From NCBI GenBank assembly GCA_947359465.1, contig OX375883.1:89460911-89524910 (forward strand): a stretch of DNA of 64,000 nt, read 5' to 3'. The translations under genes and the position numbers were made by a program. This stretch comes from Metellina segmentata. Taxonomy: Eukaryota > Arthropoda > Arachnida > Araneae > Tetragnathidae. The notes under the pieces are model-generated. The model was given only the letters and a program-made list of their open reading frames with translations. It did not search any database and was not told the origin of the DNA. Shown piece by piece: positions 55,016-64,000 of the stretch (positions are counted from its first letter, which is position 1; every line of letters starts with the position of its first letter).

Positions 55016-56142
55016 TTACCCATCTGTCTCACTAAAACAACCACTTGATATGTTAACCCTATATAAAAGCACTCTTTTTTCTACTGAAAACAAGAAAATT
55101 CCATAATTTTCTCCTTATAGTTGTAAATATGCGCTTAAAAATTTTATCTTCCTCTTTGGCACTTATTTCTTATCTTTGGTAATGGTACTTGGGCTATTTA
55201 GAAGGCAAAAAAGGGCTAATTTATTTTTGGAATGTTCTATCAGTTCATTGTTGACTGTTTTATTGTTCTAAGATGATGTTTTGGAGGAATTTTGTCTGTG
55301 TAATGTTGATTTTGTTCATTGCTCTTTTGAAACTCAATATTTATTGACCAGTAACTTTTTCAGCAGATAAAACATTTAGGGCTTCTTATGTTAAAAAGGT
55401 TTTAAATGGAAATATGTTTTATTTATTGGCAGCTAAATTTTATTTGAATTCTATGTGATATAAATTGTATGTATATATGGGAACTACAGTTGATTTTAGT
55501 TTTTGTGTTTTCCATAAGTTTAATTTTAGTTCTAAAAGAGTTGCAGTGACTCACTTTGAAGGCTGATAATACCAATAAGACTTGATGTTTAAAAAATAGT
55601 TTCGAGTTTTGCAAATGCATGATGGTGCATTGTATAAGACTGTAAATATAACAAAATTGAAATAAATATATTTTAAAAAATAAAGCTTGTGTTTTCATTA
55701 ATCACACGCACTTTGCGACAAATAAAAAAAATGTTTTTTCTAGGTAATACAATATTCTGTGCAATGTGATAGAACTGATATGGAGGTGGCAGTAGAAAAA
55801 ATTCCGCTGCGGTTTTGAGCCTCCCGCAAGCAAAATTTTGCCCGTATTTTCCAACCTTATTCACTAGGGGTATTTTTTAAAATTAAAATCTTCTCAAAAG
55901 CTATTTTCAGAATCCTGACGACCTTTTTTTTAAATTCAGCTAACGAAAATTTAGACCTTTTTCCTTACCTAATAGTTTTTAAACTTTTTTACAGGGAGAA
56001 AATTCGAAGTTTTGGCTGAAAGCCGGGGAAACCATGCAAAAATATTGGAATCTGGCTGCTTAATTATGAAAACCTCATCAAAAACATTTAGATTTTTGAA
56101 ATTTATATTTCTTGGCGAAATCTTTGACTTCTGTCATACTTA

Positions 56143-57097
56143 GGCCTGGTGCACACATCCGGTTCTTCAACGTGCGGCACCGAAACCCAACTGTGCACAT
56201 ATAACCGTGAAATAACGCAAGTACTCATTTCGCGCCATTTGCGATAAATATTCTATCGAAGAAAACGTGTTTATTTCACTTACTTGGTGTAAAAAATATA
56301 TGTTTTGAAACAATAGACGTTACTGGATACAACCGTTTATTAATTATTATTTATATTCCATTTATTTATGAAAACTAGGTACTTCAGAACGGATATGCAT
56401 GTACGGTGAGCTGCGGCGCTGTGGAGAATTGCGGTACAAATTGCATTCACGTTGGACGCGCGTCGCGGAAGGCATGTGTACACTAGAGTGCCTATATAAT
56501 AAGAGTGGCGACAAGGGACCAAATTTGGCCCAATGCGCATGCGCGGCAGCCATTTTTCTACCAGAATCGTCTCAAAGAAGATTGCTGGACGAATTAATAT
56601 ATCATTTCAAGGAGAACATAAAAGCATACGATTGTTATAATATGGATACATTCGGTATAAATGAATAAAAAAACGCTCAATTACATTCGTAATTGATGAG
56701 ATGGATTGCACAACGCGCTAACTTAAATTGCGGGAAACACCATGTTGTTTAAAAAAAGCTATTTACTTAAAAAGTCTTCAAATTTATACTGACAAAACAC
56801 TAAAATAATAATAAATAAACATTCTAGAACACGAAACGGAACAGGAATAAGCTATATTTTCTTTTTAATTTAATATACACACGTTTTTCTCGAACACAAA
56901 AAAAGTTCCCATGTTAAGTCTACGGGAGCTAGGAAAAGACCGCCTCGGGAGGTAGAAAAGGTCTCTAAGCCAATCAGAAAGTGTTTCTCGTATGTCGCCA
57001 CTCTTATTATATAGGCACTCTAGTGTACACTACTCCATTGGATCTAATGTATCTCAGACCGCACTTACGTTGAAAAACCGGATGTGTGCACCGGGTC
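56143..57097 (+). mobile_element. Harbinger-like MITE family, copy A
   Basis: Inverted ends GGCCTGGTGCACACATCC and GGATGTGTGCACCGGGTC, with TTA on both sides (56140-56142 and 57098-57100). About 408 bp without the nested element at 56484-57022. No coding frame. Confidence 0.88.
56484..57022. mobile_element. 8-bp-TSD MITE, copy 1, nested in MITE A
   Basis: Ends TAGAGTGCCTATATAATAAG and its exact complement at the right. GTGTACAC on both sides (56476-56483 and 57023-57030). 539 bp. Roughly 95 percent like the copy at 62471-62998. An 8-bp duplication fits hAT or P superfamilies. Confidence 0.92.
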
Positions 57098-57582
57098 TTA
57101 ATTATCACATTAGGTGTTTTAACCGATTCACTTTGTGTGTCAGCAACTAAAATTGTTACTAAAATAGGCTTTAAGAGGAGACCTGCTACTATTTCACAAG
57201 TACTTCGGTTGTGTGCCGAAAGAAGCAGCCGTGGAATTGACAATTTAAGAGGTTTTTCATTCGCCTCTCATTTGTTATTCTTGGTAAATTCCTGTTGTGC
57301 TGCCGCAGTGTGAAGTTAACTGCCATTTTGTTGTGTCAGAGTGATGAGTAAACTTGTTGGAAGTTACATAGCCAATCTACCTGTTAGTAACATCATTCAA
57401 GTGAACACGAGCATCCTTTTGATAAAAGGGGAACTCCATTGAGTTAGAAGTGTCGCCCCCCCCCCCATAAAAAAAAACAGTAGCATGAAACACTACGAAT
57501 CGTACACAAGGCGAAGACATCCAACAGCTAAGATATTTACTCTCTTATTAATCCAAGAACATTAAGAAAAATATACAAAACT

Positions 57583-57690
57583 AGGGGGTCCGCCCCCTGC
57601 TCGCTAACGCTCGCCAACCCCCGGAGGATTGCTTCGCAATTCTCATTGGTTCGCTGCGCAAACCTATGCTCGCTTCGCTCGCATCAATGA
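57583..57690. other. Cluster of short hairpins
   Basis: Five potential stem-loops in about 100 bp: GGGGGTCCGCCCCC, GCTCGCTAACGCTCGC, GAGGATTGCTTCGCAATTCTC (9-bp stem with one G-T; 21 nt written in two parts GAGGATTGC and TTCGCAATTCTC), GGTTCGCTGCGCAAACC and TGCTCGCTTCGCTCGCA. It is GC-rich against an AT-rich background. The source is not recognised. Confidence 0.5.
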
Positions 57691-58548
57691 AGACGCGTGT
57701 CCTAGCAGAAAGGATTGATTACAAAATATGATATTCCAATAAAAATATTTTTCAAATCTAAATTTGTTGTATTACATAAAAGATATATACAGTACCTCTG
57801 GAATCAGAATTTAAATGAAAACTTTGAGCAAATTTTTACTCGCAATGTGAGCGCTGCTTTGGAAATTGAATACCCAGCATGTTGTTTGTGTGTACATTTC
57901 CCCAGTACTCGAGCCACCCATACACTTTTTGACTGAGTTTGTTGTCGAAAGTTGTAGTGCACGCGTCTTTTTGTACTATAATTGTTAGCCTTGAAAAGGA
58001 CCGTTTTTTAAATAGCCCTGAAAAGATCCTCCGCTTTCTTAGATTTCTATTACAAACCGCAACAGCTCGTCTAAAATTCATTTTTTTCAATAATATTTCA
58101 TCCGATAACGCTATAGATTCAAATGAGGCGCGCGGCTCCTAGTAAACAAACAATCGCACAATGTTGCCAAAACGCGGTAACAAATAACGTCTTTTTTGCG
58201 TGCGACGTAAGAGAAATATATATATAGATTTACATAATCTCATCAACATCATGCACTCATACATCACAGTATGTATCTCAGTCCAGCGTAGGGAACCAAC
58301 CTCATCAACTGCTGTTAAGTGGTACCTTAATAAAAATGGTTTTGAGAAATCTTTTGTTCCAAACAAGAAATCGGTAGGGTACGACATCTTACAGCTTGTA
58401 AAATAACTGTTTTGTTACACATATTATTAATTGTGAAAATATAAATATGATAAATTGTATATAAATAGATATTATGTATATTTATCAACCATAAAAAAAT
58501 AAGACGAAAGATAAAGTAGTGCTTAAAGAAAACGATACAATATACTAA
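57691..58548. other. Stretch without a recognised gene
   Basis: Short frames on both strands have no motif or splice support. No terminal repeats found. Confidence 0.4.
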
Positions 58549-58991
58549 GGCCCGGTGCATACATCCGGTTTTTCAACGAGCGGCACCGCTTCCGCAACGC
58601 AATTGTGGTCTGCGATACGTTAGATCCAATGGAGCAGTGCACACATGCCTCCAGCGCCGCTGGGGCGACGTACGTCCAACTTGCTTGCAATTTGTACCGC
58701 AGTTCCCCACGGCGTCGCATATGAATCTACGTTCTGAAGTACCTTGTTTTCATAAACAAATGGAATATAAATAATAATCAATAAATGGTTGTATTCAGTA
58801 ACCTCTATTTTGTTTCAAAATATACATTTTATACACCAAGTAAGCGAAATAAACACGTTTTCTTCGATAGAATATTTATCGCAAATGGCGCGAAATGAGT
58901 TCGAGCGTCATTTCACGGTTATGTGTGCATAGTTGGGCTTCGGTGCCGCAGTGGCACCGCACGTTGAAATACCGGATGTGTGCACCGGGCC
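58549..58991 (-). mobile_element. Harbinger-like MITE family, copy B
   Basis: Ends GGCCCGGTGCATACATCC and GGATGTGTGCACCGGGCC; TAA on both sides (58546-58548 and 58992-58994). Inverted relative to copies A and C (interior block GTTCTGAAGTACCTTG appears as its complement in A). 443 bp, uninterrupted. Confidence 0.9.
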
Positions 58992-58994
58992 TAA

Positions 58995-59837
58995 AGGTTT
59001 TAAAATATCGGAACCTTTTCTGTCATTTCATCTAATTTCTTATACTAGTTGCGAAGACGTTCGTTCCTTTACGCTCGAGAGCTATGTTTTTACATCTGTA
59101 ATGATTTTCCTATTCTGCTCTGAATTTTTAAGTATGGAATAAAGTGAGGTCAGTACATGAGAAACAAGTTCAAGTTATTTTCTTGAACTAGTAGATCCAG
59201 TGTCTGATAAGGTAATAAGAATCTATGCTATCTTATCTTGAATAAGAAGAGAGACTTGTTCTAAATATCCATCAATTTCCCCTTTCACTTTTTATAACCT
59301 TGTTCTTCTTTTCGAATAATGTCAAACTTACTTGATGTTCTCAAATTCGCGATGAGAAAGGATATGTTTTTCATGAACATTGATCTTGAACTGTTTTCAT
59401 TACACCTCGTGGAAAGTGACGAAACTCAAAATAGTTTTTTTTTCCACTTACAAACAAAACATAAGATGAGATATAAGGGTTATTGGCGCAAAAATGCTGT
59501 ATATCTTTCACTTTCTTTCTTAAGGCACTGAGTGACATGCCACATTTAAAATTAACTAGGTTATGATTTCATAATAGTTTCACATTCATAAACAAAACTC
59601 GTACGAATAGGATATACAGACATAATTCTAGTGATGTGTGTTTACAAAACATAATTATTTGTGAATAATTTTGCCTCTAATATACGTGTCTAGACTGTAT
59701 TAGAGGCAACATTGTAACAACAGTGGGACTAGCTACAAATTATTTGGTCTTCAACTTAATTGATCTATGGATGGATATTATTTGGAGGTTCGTATATCTA
59801 TTACCTTCATCAGGGGGTCTCATCAAAAGCTAAATTA
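58995..59837. other. Stretch without a recognised gene
   Basis: AT-rich. The frames 59319-59531 and others show no family signature. Confidence 0.4.
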
Positions 59838-60063
59838 GGCCCGATGCACACATCCGTTTTTTCAACGAAAAGGCGCCGCTGCGGCAACGCAAGTGCGGTC
59901 TGAGATACATCAGATCCAATAGAGTAGTGCACACCAACACAATTGGATGTGTGCCGATGCGGCGACGCACGTTGTTATGTTATTTCACGGTTCTGTGTGC
60001 ATAGTTGGGCTTTGGTGCCGCAGCGGCGACGCACGTTGAAAAACCGAATGTCTGCACCGGGAC
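59838..60063. mobile_element. Harbinger-like MITE family, copy D, short
   Basis: Ends GGCCCGATGCACACATCC and GAATGTCTGCACCGGGAC; TTA on both sides (59835-59837 and 60064-60066). 226 bp, internally deleted relative to copy B. Confidence 0.82.
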
Positions 60064-60100
60064 TTAGGATCATCACTGGAACTGGTATTTGCAAACATCA

Positions 60101-61289
60101 GGCCCGGTGCACACATCCGGTTTTTCAACATGCGGCACCGAAGCCCAACTATGCACACAGAACCGTGAAATGAAGCAAGTACTCATTTCGCGCCATTTGC
60201 GATAAATATTCTATCGAAGAAAACGTGTTTATTTCGCTTACTTGTATAAAATGTATATTTTGAAACAAAATAGACGTTACTGCAATGTTTCCCAACGTGG
60301 GGCCCACGCCCCACAAGGGGGCAATTGGATTGTAAAAGGGGGCGATTCGAAAATGGACTCGACACGAGTTTAACTCTTTTGCTCCGGGCCATTTAAATGC
60401 AATGCTAGATTTCTGTGCCAAAATTGAAAGAAAAAAGCAAATTCTTAAATAATTGCGGCCAATAAATGTTATAAATTCGATTGACGAGACCAAAATATCA
60501 ACTGGGATTTTGGCGTCGTCCAGTTAACCTCCCTGCGGCAGACGACAGACTCCGCGTGGACCCCCGGACGCTTTAAAATCTCGCTAACCAATGCAGTTGT
60601 TCGCATCTGAATGGCCCGTTGCAACTTCTATAGTATTTCGCAGCATTCAGTTGGTGTTAATTTGAAATAGGCGTCCGTAAAAACTGTTTTAAAAGTCTCG
60701 TTGATTAAAAAAATTTATACATTGTATAGATATAATTGGTAAGTATTTGATTTTATTTTTATTTATTTTCATTTTAAAAGCATAATTTTCCTGAAAAATT
60801 TGTCAAATGGAAAAAAATATGTTTTTTTTTTTTTTTTTTTTTCTTTTTTTGAGGGTGGCTTAGGTGGGCATAAGAATTTGATTTCTTCCTAAAACCTATC
60901 ATTTAAGTTTCTTAAGTGAACAATTCAATTTTTTAATATTAAAAATTATGTATATGTTACATAGGGGGGGGGGGGCATAAGAATTTTAGAAAGGCTTAGG
61001 TGGGGCATGGCACAAAAAAGGTTGGGAAACACTGCGTTACTGGATACAACCATTTATTAATTATTATTTATATTCCATTTGTTTATGAAAACAAGGTACT
61101 TCAGAACGGAGACTTATGTGCGGCGCAGTGGGGAACTGTGGTACAAATTGCACGCAAGTTGGACGTGCGTCGCCCTAGCGGCTCTGGAGGCATGTGTGCA
61201 ATGCTCCATTGGATTTAATGTATTTCAGATCGCACCTGCGTTGCGGCAGCGGCGCCGCACGTTGAAAAACCGGATGTGTGCACCGGACC
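60101..61289 (+). mobile_element. Harbinger-like MITE family, copy C, split by a hAT element
   Basis: Ends GGCCCGGTGCACACATCC and GGATGTGTGCACCGGACC. Flanks are TCA (left) and TTA (right), an imperfect 3-bp duplication. Same orientation as A. About 429 bp without the nested hAT. Confidence 0.88.
60283..61034. mobile_element. hAT-like non-autonomous element, nested in MITE C
   Basis: Ends CAATGTTTCCCAAC and GTTGGGAAACACTG. CGTTACTG on both sides (60275-60282 and 61035-61042), and the host MITE reads straight through when the element is removed. 752 bp; contains a poly-T run near 60820-60850 and no gene. Confidence 0.94.
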
Positions 61290-61657
61290 TTATACAGAAA
61301 ATAAATTTCTTGGGTATGGCTGCTTAGTCGGTGTTAGAGCGCCTTCACACGAAGGAGATCGATCGCTCAAACCGGTCTGAAGGCGACGGAACTTACAAAG
61401 AAACCATAGGAACACTTCACACGAGAAGACTGGCAGGAGACCGGTATGAGAGACGAAATAACAGTTGCCAAGGAAGTTCAGTCGTCGGCGACTTTTTTTT
61501 GTTTGCAGGAGTCTGATGTTGCATTGCGAGGTGTTGCGTCATTCACACGAGAGAGACTATCTTCTGTGGATTTTTGATTCCTAGCGATATCAGCTGCCGT
61601 TCTCAATTTGTTTTCTTTGTTTCTTTGTCTTATATTTTTCTTGTTTTGGAAAATTTA

Positions 61658-61741
61658 GATATTGATAGGTTAATTACTGCTTTGCAAATGCAGCCTGCAT
61701 TGTGGGACAAAACTCACGAAGATTATGCGAACAAAAATTAA
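61658..61741 (+). pseudogene. MADF-domain remnant 1
   Basis: Reads DIDRLITALQMQPALWDKTH then EDYANKN and a stop. LI..VQ..PALWD....DY.NK is the MADF (Myb/SANT-like) start found in MADF-BESS proteins and in the accessory gene of many Harbinger elements. Sequence to the left (61335-61560, CCTTCACACGAAGG) has the style of Harbinger ends. Confidence 0.55.
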
Positions 61742-62170
61742 AAAAAAAAAGAAAACGCACGGAGAGTGATGATTGTGTTTATTTATGGCAAAGATATGCA
61801 AGAATGTGATAAACAAAAGAAAAATATGCTTAATAAGTTCTTTATTTTTTTATTACAATAATTTAGCATTAATTTATGTTGACAAACTATAGTACGAATA
61901 CGAAGTATAAAAAAAGTAAATGACAAAACGATAGCTTGATAATCTTTTAACTAAATTACATTAATTTCTTATAGTAATTTCACATTAATTTATGTTAATA
62001 AACTAATAGTAAGAATACGAAGAATTAAAAAGTAAGCGACAAAACGGTAACTTGGTAATATTCTTGATATATCTTTTATTCGCTCTCTGGTATTTTGCCC
62101 TCATCGCTTGCCTTGACCACATCTCCCACCAAACTGCCAGTGAGTGAACTATTCGATTAAAATGTCGTGG

Positions 62171-62330
62171 AAGAGAGAGAGAGCTGGTAATAACATTAAT
62201 AGAACTATTTAAAGAAAGGCCTGCCCTCTGGGACCAAAGTACATCGTAGTACAAAGACAAAAACTAAAAGAAGAATGCCTGGAGTGAAATGGGTGAGGAA
62301 CTCGACATCTTGATGAAAAAAAAAAAACTC
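62171..62330 (+). pseudogene. MADF-domain remnant 2
   Basis: Reads ELVITLIELFKERPALWD, then one frame over YKDKN, a stop, and AWSEMGEELDILMKK. This covers the same domain start and slightly more. It is 500 bp after remnant 1, so either two copies or one broken accessory gene. It runs into the MITE at 62471 after CACAAAAAGG. Confidence 0.55.
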
Positions 62331-62470
62331 TTTTCTACAAAGGGGTGAGAAGAGTGCGCTCGGATGGTTGCCGATAAAGTCCACAAAGCGTTTGCACTGG
62401 AGTTGGTCGAAAAAAGGAACGAAAAGCGGTCAGCATAGGGGGAACGTAAAACGTCCTCGTCACAAAAAGG

Positions 62471-62998
62471 TAGAGTGCCTATATAATAAGAGTGGCGACA
62501 AGGGACCAAATTTGGCAAAATGCGCATGCGCGGCAGCCATTTTTCTACCAGAATCGTCTCCAAGAAGGTTGCTGGGCTAATTAATATATCATTTCAAGGA
62601 GAACAAAAAGCATGTGATTGTTATTATATGGATATATTCGGTATAAATGAATCATTTAAACGCTAAATTACATGCGTAATTGATGAGATGGATTGCACAC
62701 CGCGCTAACTTAGATTGCGGGAAACACCACGTTGTTCAAAAAAAGCTATTTACTTAAAAAGTCTTCACATTTATGCTGACAAAATACTTTAATAATAACA
62801 AATAAAAATTCTGGAACATGAATAAGCTATATTTTCTTTTTTTATTTAACGTACACGCGTTTTTCTCGAACACACAAAAAGTTCCCATGTTAAGTCTTCG
62901 GGAGCTAGGAAAAGACCGCCTCGGGCGGTAGAAAAGGTCTCTAAGCCAATCAGAAAGTGTTTCCCGTATGTCGCCACTCTTATTATATAGGCACTCTA
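62471..62998. mobile_element. 8-bp-TSD MITE, copy 2
   Basis: Ends TAGAGTGCCTATATAATAAG and its complement; CAAAAAGG on both sides (62463-62470 and 62999-63006). 528 bp. Interior matches copy 1, including GCGCATGCGCGGCAGCC. Confidence 0.92.
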
Positions 62999-63006
62999 CA
63001 AAAAGG

Positions 63007-63636
63007 GAGAGAAATGTACTTGCAAATCCAGTGTAAACGCTGGTTTAAAGCCCCGACCATAAAATTACTATGAGAACTTCATGGTAGCCAACCCCTAGGA
63101 CTTGGGGCCCGGGACGGAAATAAAAATCGCGCTTTATTCTTATCTGAAATGTAAGAGCGACTTGGCTGAATGACATTTCTTGTCTCCTTCCCATTGCGTC
63201 GCCTCCGAGTTCAGCTAATGACGTTGCAGTTTGTTTAGCGATAATGTCTGATCGGCATCTCCTAATTCACACCGTCTTCACGTGCTGAGGGACACGTGAA
63301 AAACAGATGACCAAAGTAGATCTGATAGGTTTGTTTACATTGATTAGGCACGCCCTAGAATTGAACCACTCATACGATCAGGATGTGGAGGCATGACATC
63401 TGGTGTTTACATGAATCGTCAGTGATCAATCTCTCGAAAGCGTTTTAACCTTGTTATGTTTGTCTAGTACAAAATATCGTCCATCAATGACAATTAAAAA
63501 CTTAATCCGATAAAAAATAAAATTGTTACTTTTATTTACTTTTTATGTGATTGAAGCATAATTTGAGTCACTTAAAACTTCTTTAATTTGTATATGTCAA
63601 ATACAAATTTCTATAAGTTAATTTATTTCAATACTA
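63007..63636. other. Stretch without a recognised gene
   Basis: No coding frame, terminal repeat or RNA seen. Confidence 0.4.
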
Positions 63637-64000
63637 GGAGCCGCGGTAGCTCAGTCAGTAGAGCGTCGGGCTCGCATCAGAAGGGTTGTGGGTTCTGTCC
63701 TCGGATGAGCCTACAATTCTGATGATTGCGAGATCGGCGCTTCGACCTGGCTAAAGACCGTCGTGTTCACTAATGCTGACTGGGGCACGTTAAATAGATC
63801 GTGGTCACAATGTCCCCCATCCGTCCATGTTCCCATACCAAATCAATACCTCTGGGGGTACCTGATCAATGGGTTATCGGCCTCTGATTGGGATCTAAAT
63901 TACGATAGGTGTGAGTGAATGGATGTATGAAAGGGACCTTCCTGTAAAACGGATGTGTCATGTATGTCGAGCAAAGTCGGACTTTCTCCCAATGGGGCTC
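63637..64000 (+). repeat. tRNA-derived SINE, running off the window
   Basis: The head has an RNA polymerase III A box, TAGCTCAGTCAG (63647-63658), and a B box, GGTTCTGTCC (63691-63700), with tRNA-like spacing. Arms do not pair well enough for a functional tRNA. The body includes GGGGCACGTTAAATAGATCG, ATACCTCTGGGGGTAC and ATCAATGGGTTATCGG, familiar from spider genomes (memory, not searched). Confidence 0.82.

Larger units (their letters stand above)
55866..57195 (+). repeat. Dispersed repeat family, copy 4, split by a MITE
   Basis: Left part AATATTGGAATCTGGCTGC and ATTTCTTGGCGAAATC; right part after the MITE at 56143-57097 is CAACTAAAATTGTTACTAA and GGCTTTAAGAGGAGACC. The MITE with its TTA duplication accounts for the gap. 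Confidence 0.6.

Noticed and set aside
63637..63712. Functional tRNA gene
   Set aside because: A and B boxes are present but the anticodon and T arms do not pair; the head is followed by a SINE body.
1..64000. CRISPR arrays or bacterial operons
   Set aside because: No regularly spaced short repeats with unique spacers, and gene structure is eukaryotic throughout.

Overview
The window looks like nuclear DNA of an arthropod, most likely a spider. It is AT-rich, with one multi-exon host gene spread over about 15 kb and dense, nested transposable elements. A tRNA-headed SINE at the right edge resembles, from memory, repeats common in orb-weaver genomes; the species assignment is inference. There is nothing bacterial here: no operons, ribosome binding sites or CRISPR arrays.

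Layout. 0.4-7.2 kb: a decayed RNase H-bearing LINE (+), split inside its RNase H domain by a complete gag-only LTR element (2788-6612, minus; 4-bp duplication, polypurine tract, tandem repeats in the leader). 7.4-10.1 kb: 3' exons of an unrecognised host gene with a dead Tc1-like element in one intron. 10.6-11.7 kb: a possible Polinton packaging-ATPase remnant. 12.7-22.3 kb: one decayed Ty3/gypsy element cut by a Tc1-like element, which is itself cut by a nearly intact Ty1/copia element, and also cut by a TTAA-flanked DNA transposon. 22.37-22.89 kb: a promoter-like block and a small two-exon membrane-protein candidate whose ATG would be made by splicing. 23.0-25.8 kb: a gypsy integrase tail (-) abutting an endogenous negative-strand RNA virus L-protein fragment (+), then P-element/THAP9-like and other transposon remnants. 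25.8-30.3 kb: mostly non-coding, with diverged duplications and scraps of LINE and Harbinger. 30.8-36.8 kb: BEL/Pao fragments in both orientations, a foldback element and a Helitron-like repeat.

37.56-52.79 kb (+): the main host gene, TMEM165/GDT1 (UPF0016 family), a Golgi cation transporter needed for manganese/calcium homeostasis and glycosylation. Eight coding exons join in phase to 308 codons, with both E-x-G-D-[KR]-[TS] motifs and a 21-nt microexon. A dead copy of the last exon lies just upstream of the real one. Its introns hold hAT, Harbinger-like and piggyBac-like non-autonomous elements.

53.3-64.0 kb: no host gene seen. Four copies of one Harbinger-like MITE occur, one carrying a nested 8-bp-TSD MITE and another a nested hAT element. 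A hairpin cluster, two MADF-domain remnants, a second 8-bp-TSD MITE and the SINE follow. Where target-site duplications are given they were read directly from both flanks; family names rest on protein or terminal-repeat recognition without a database search.
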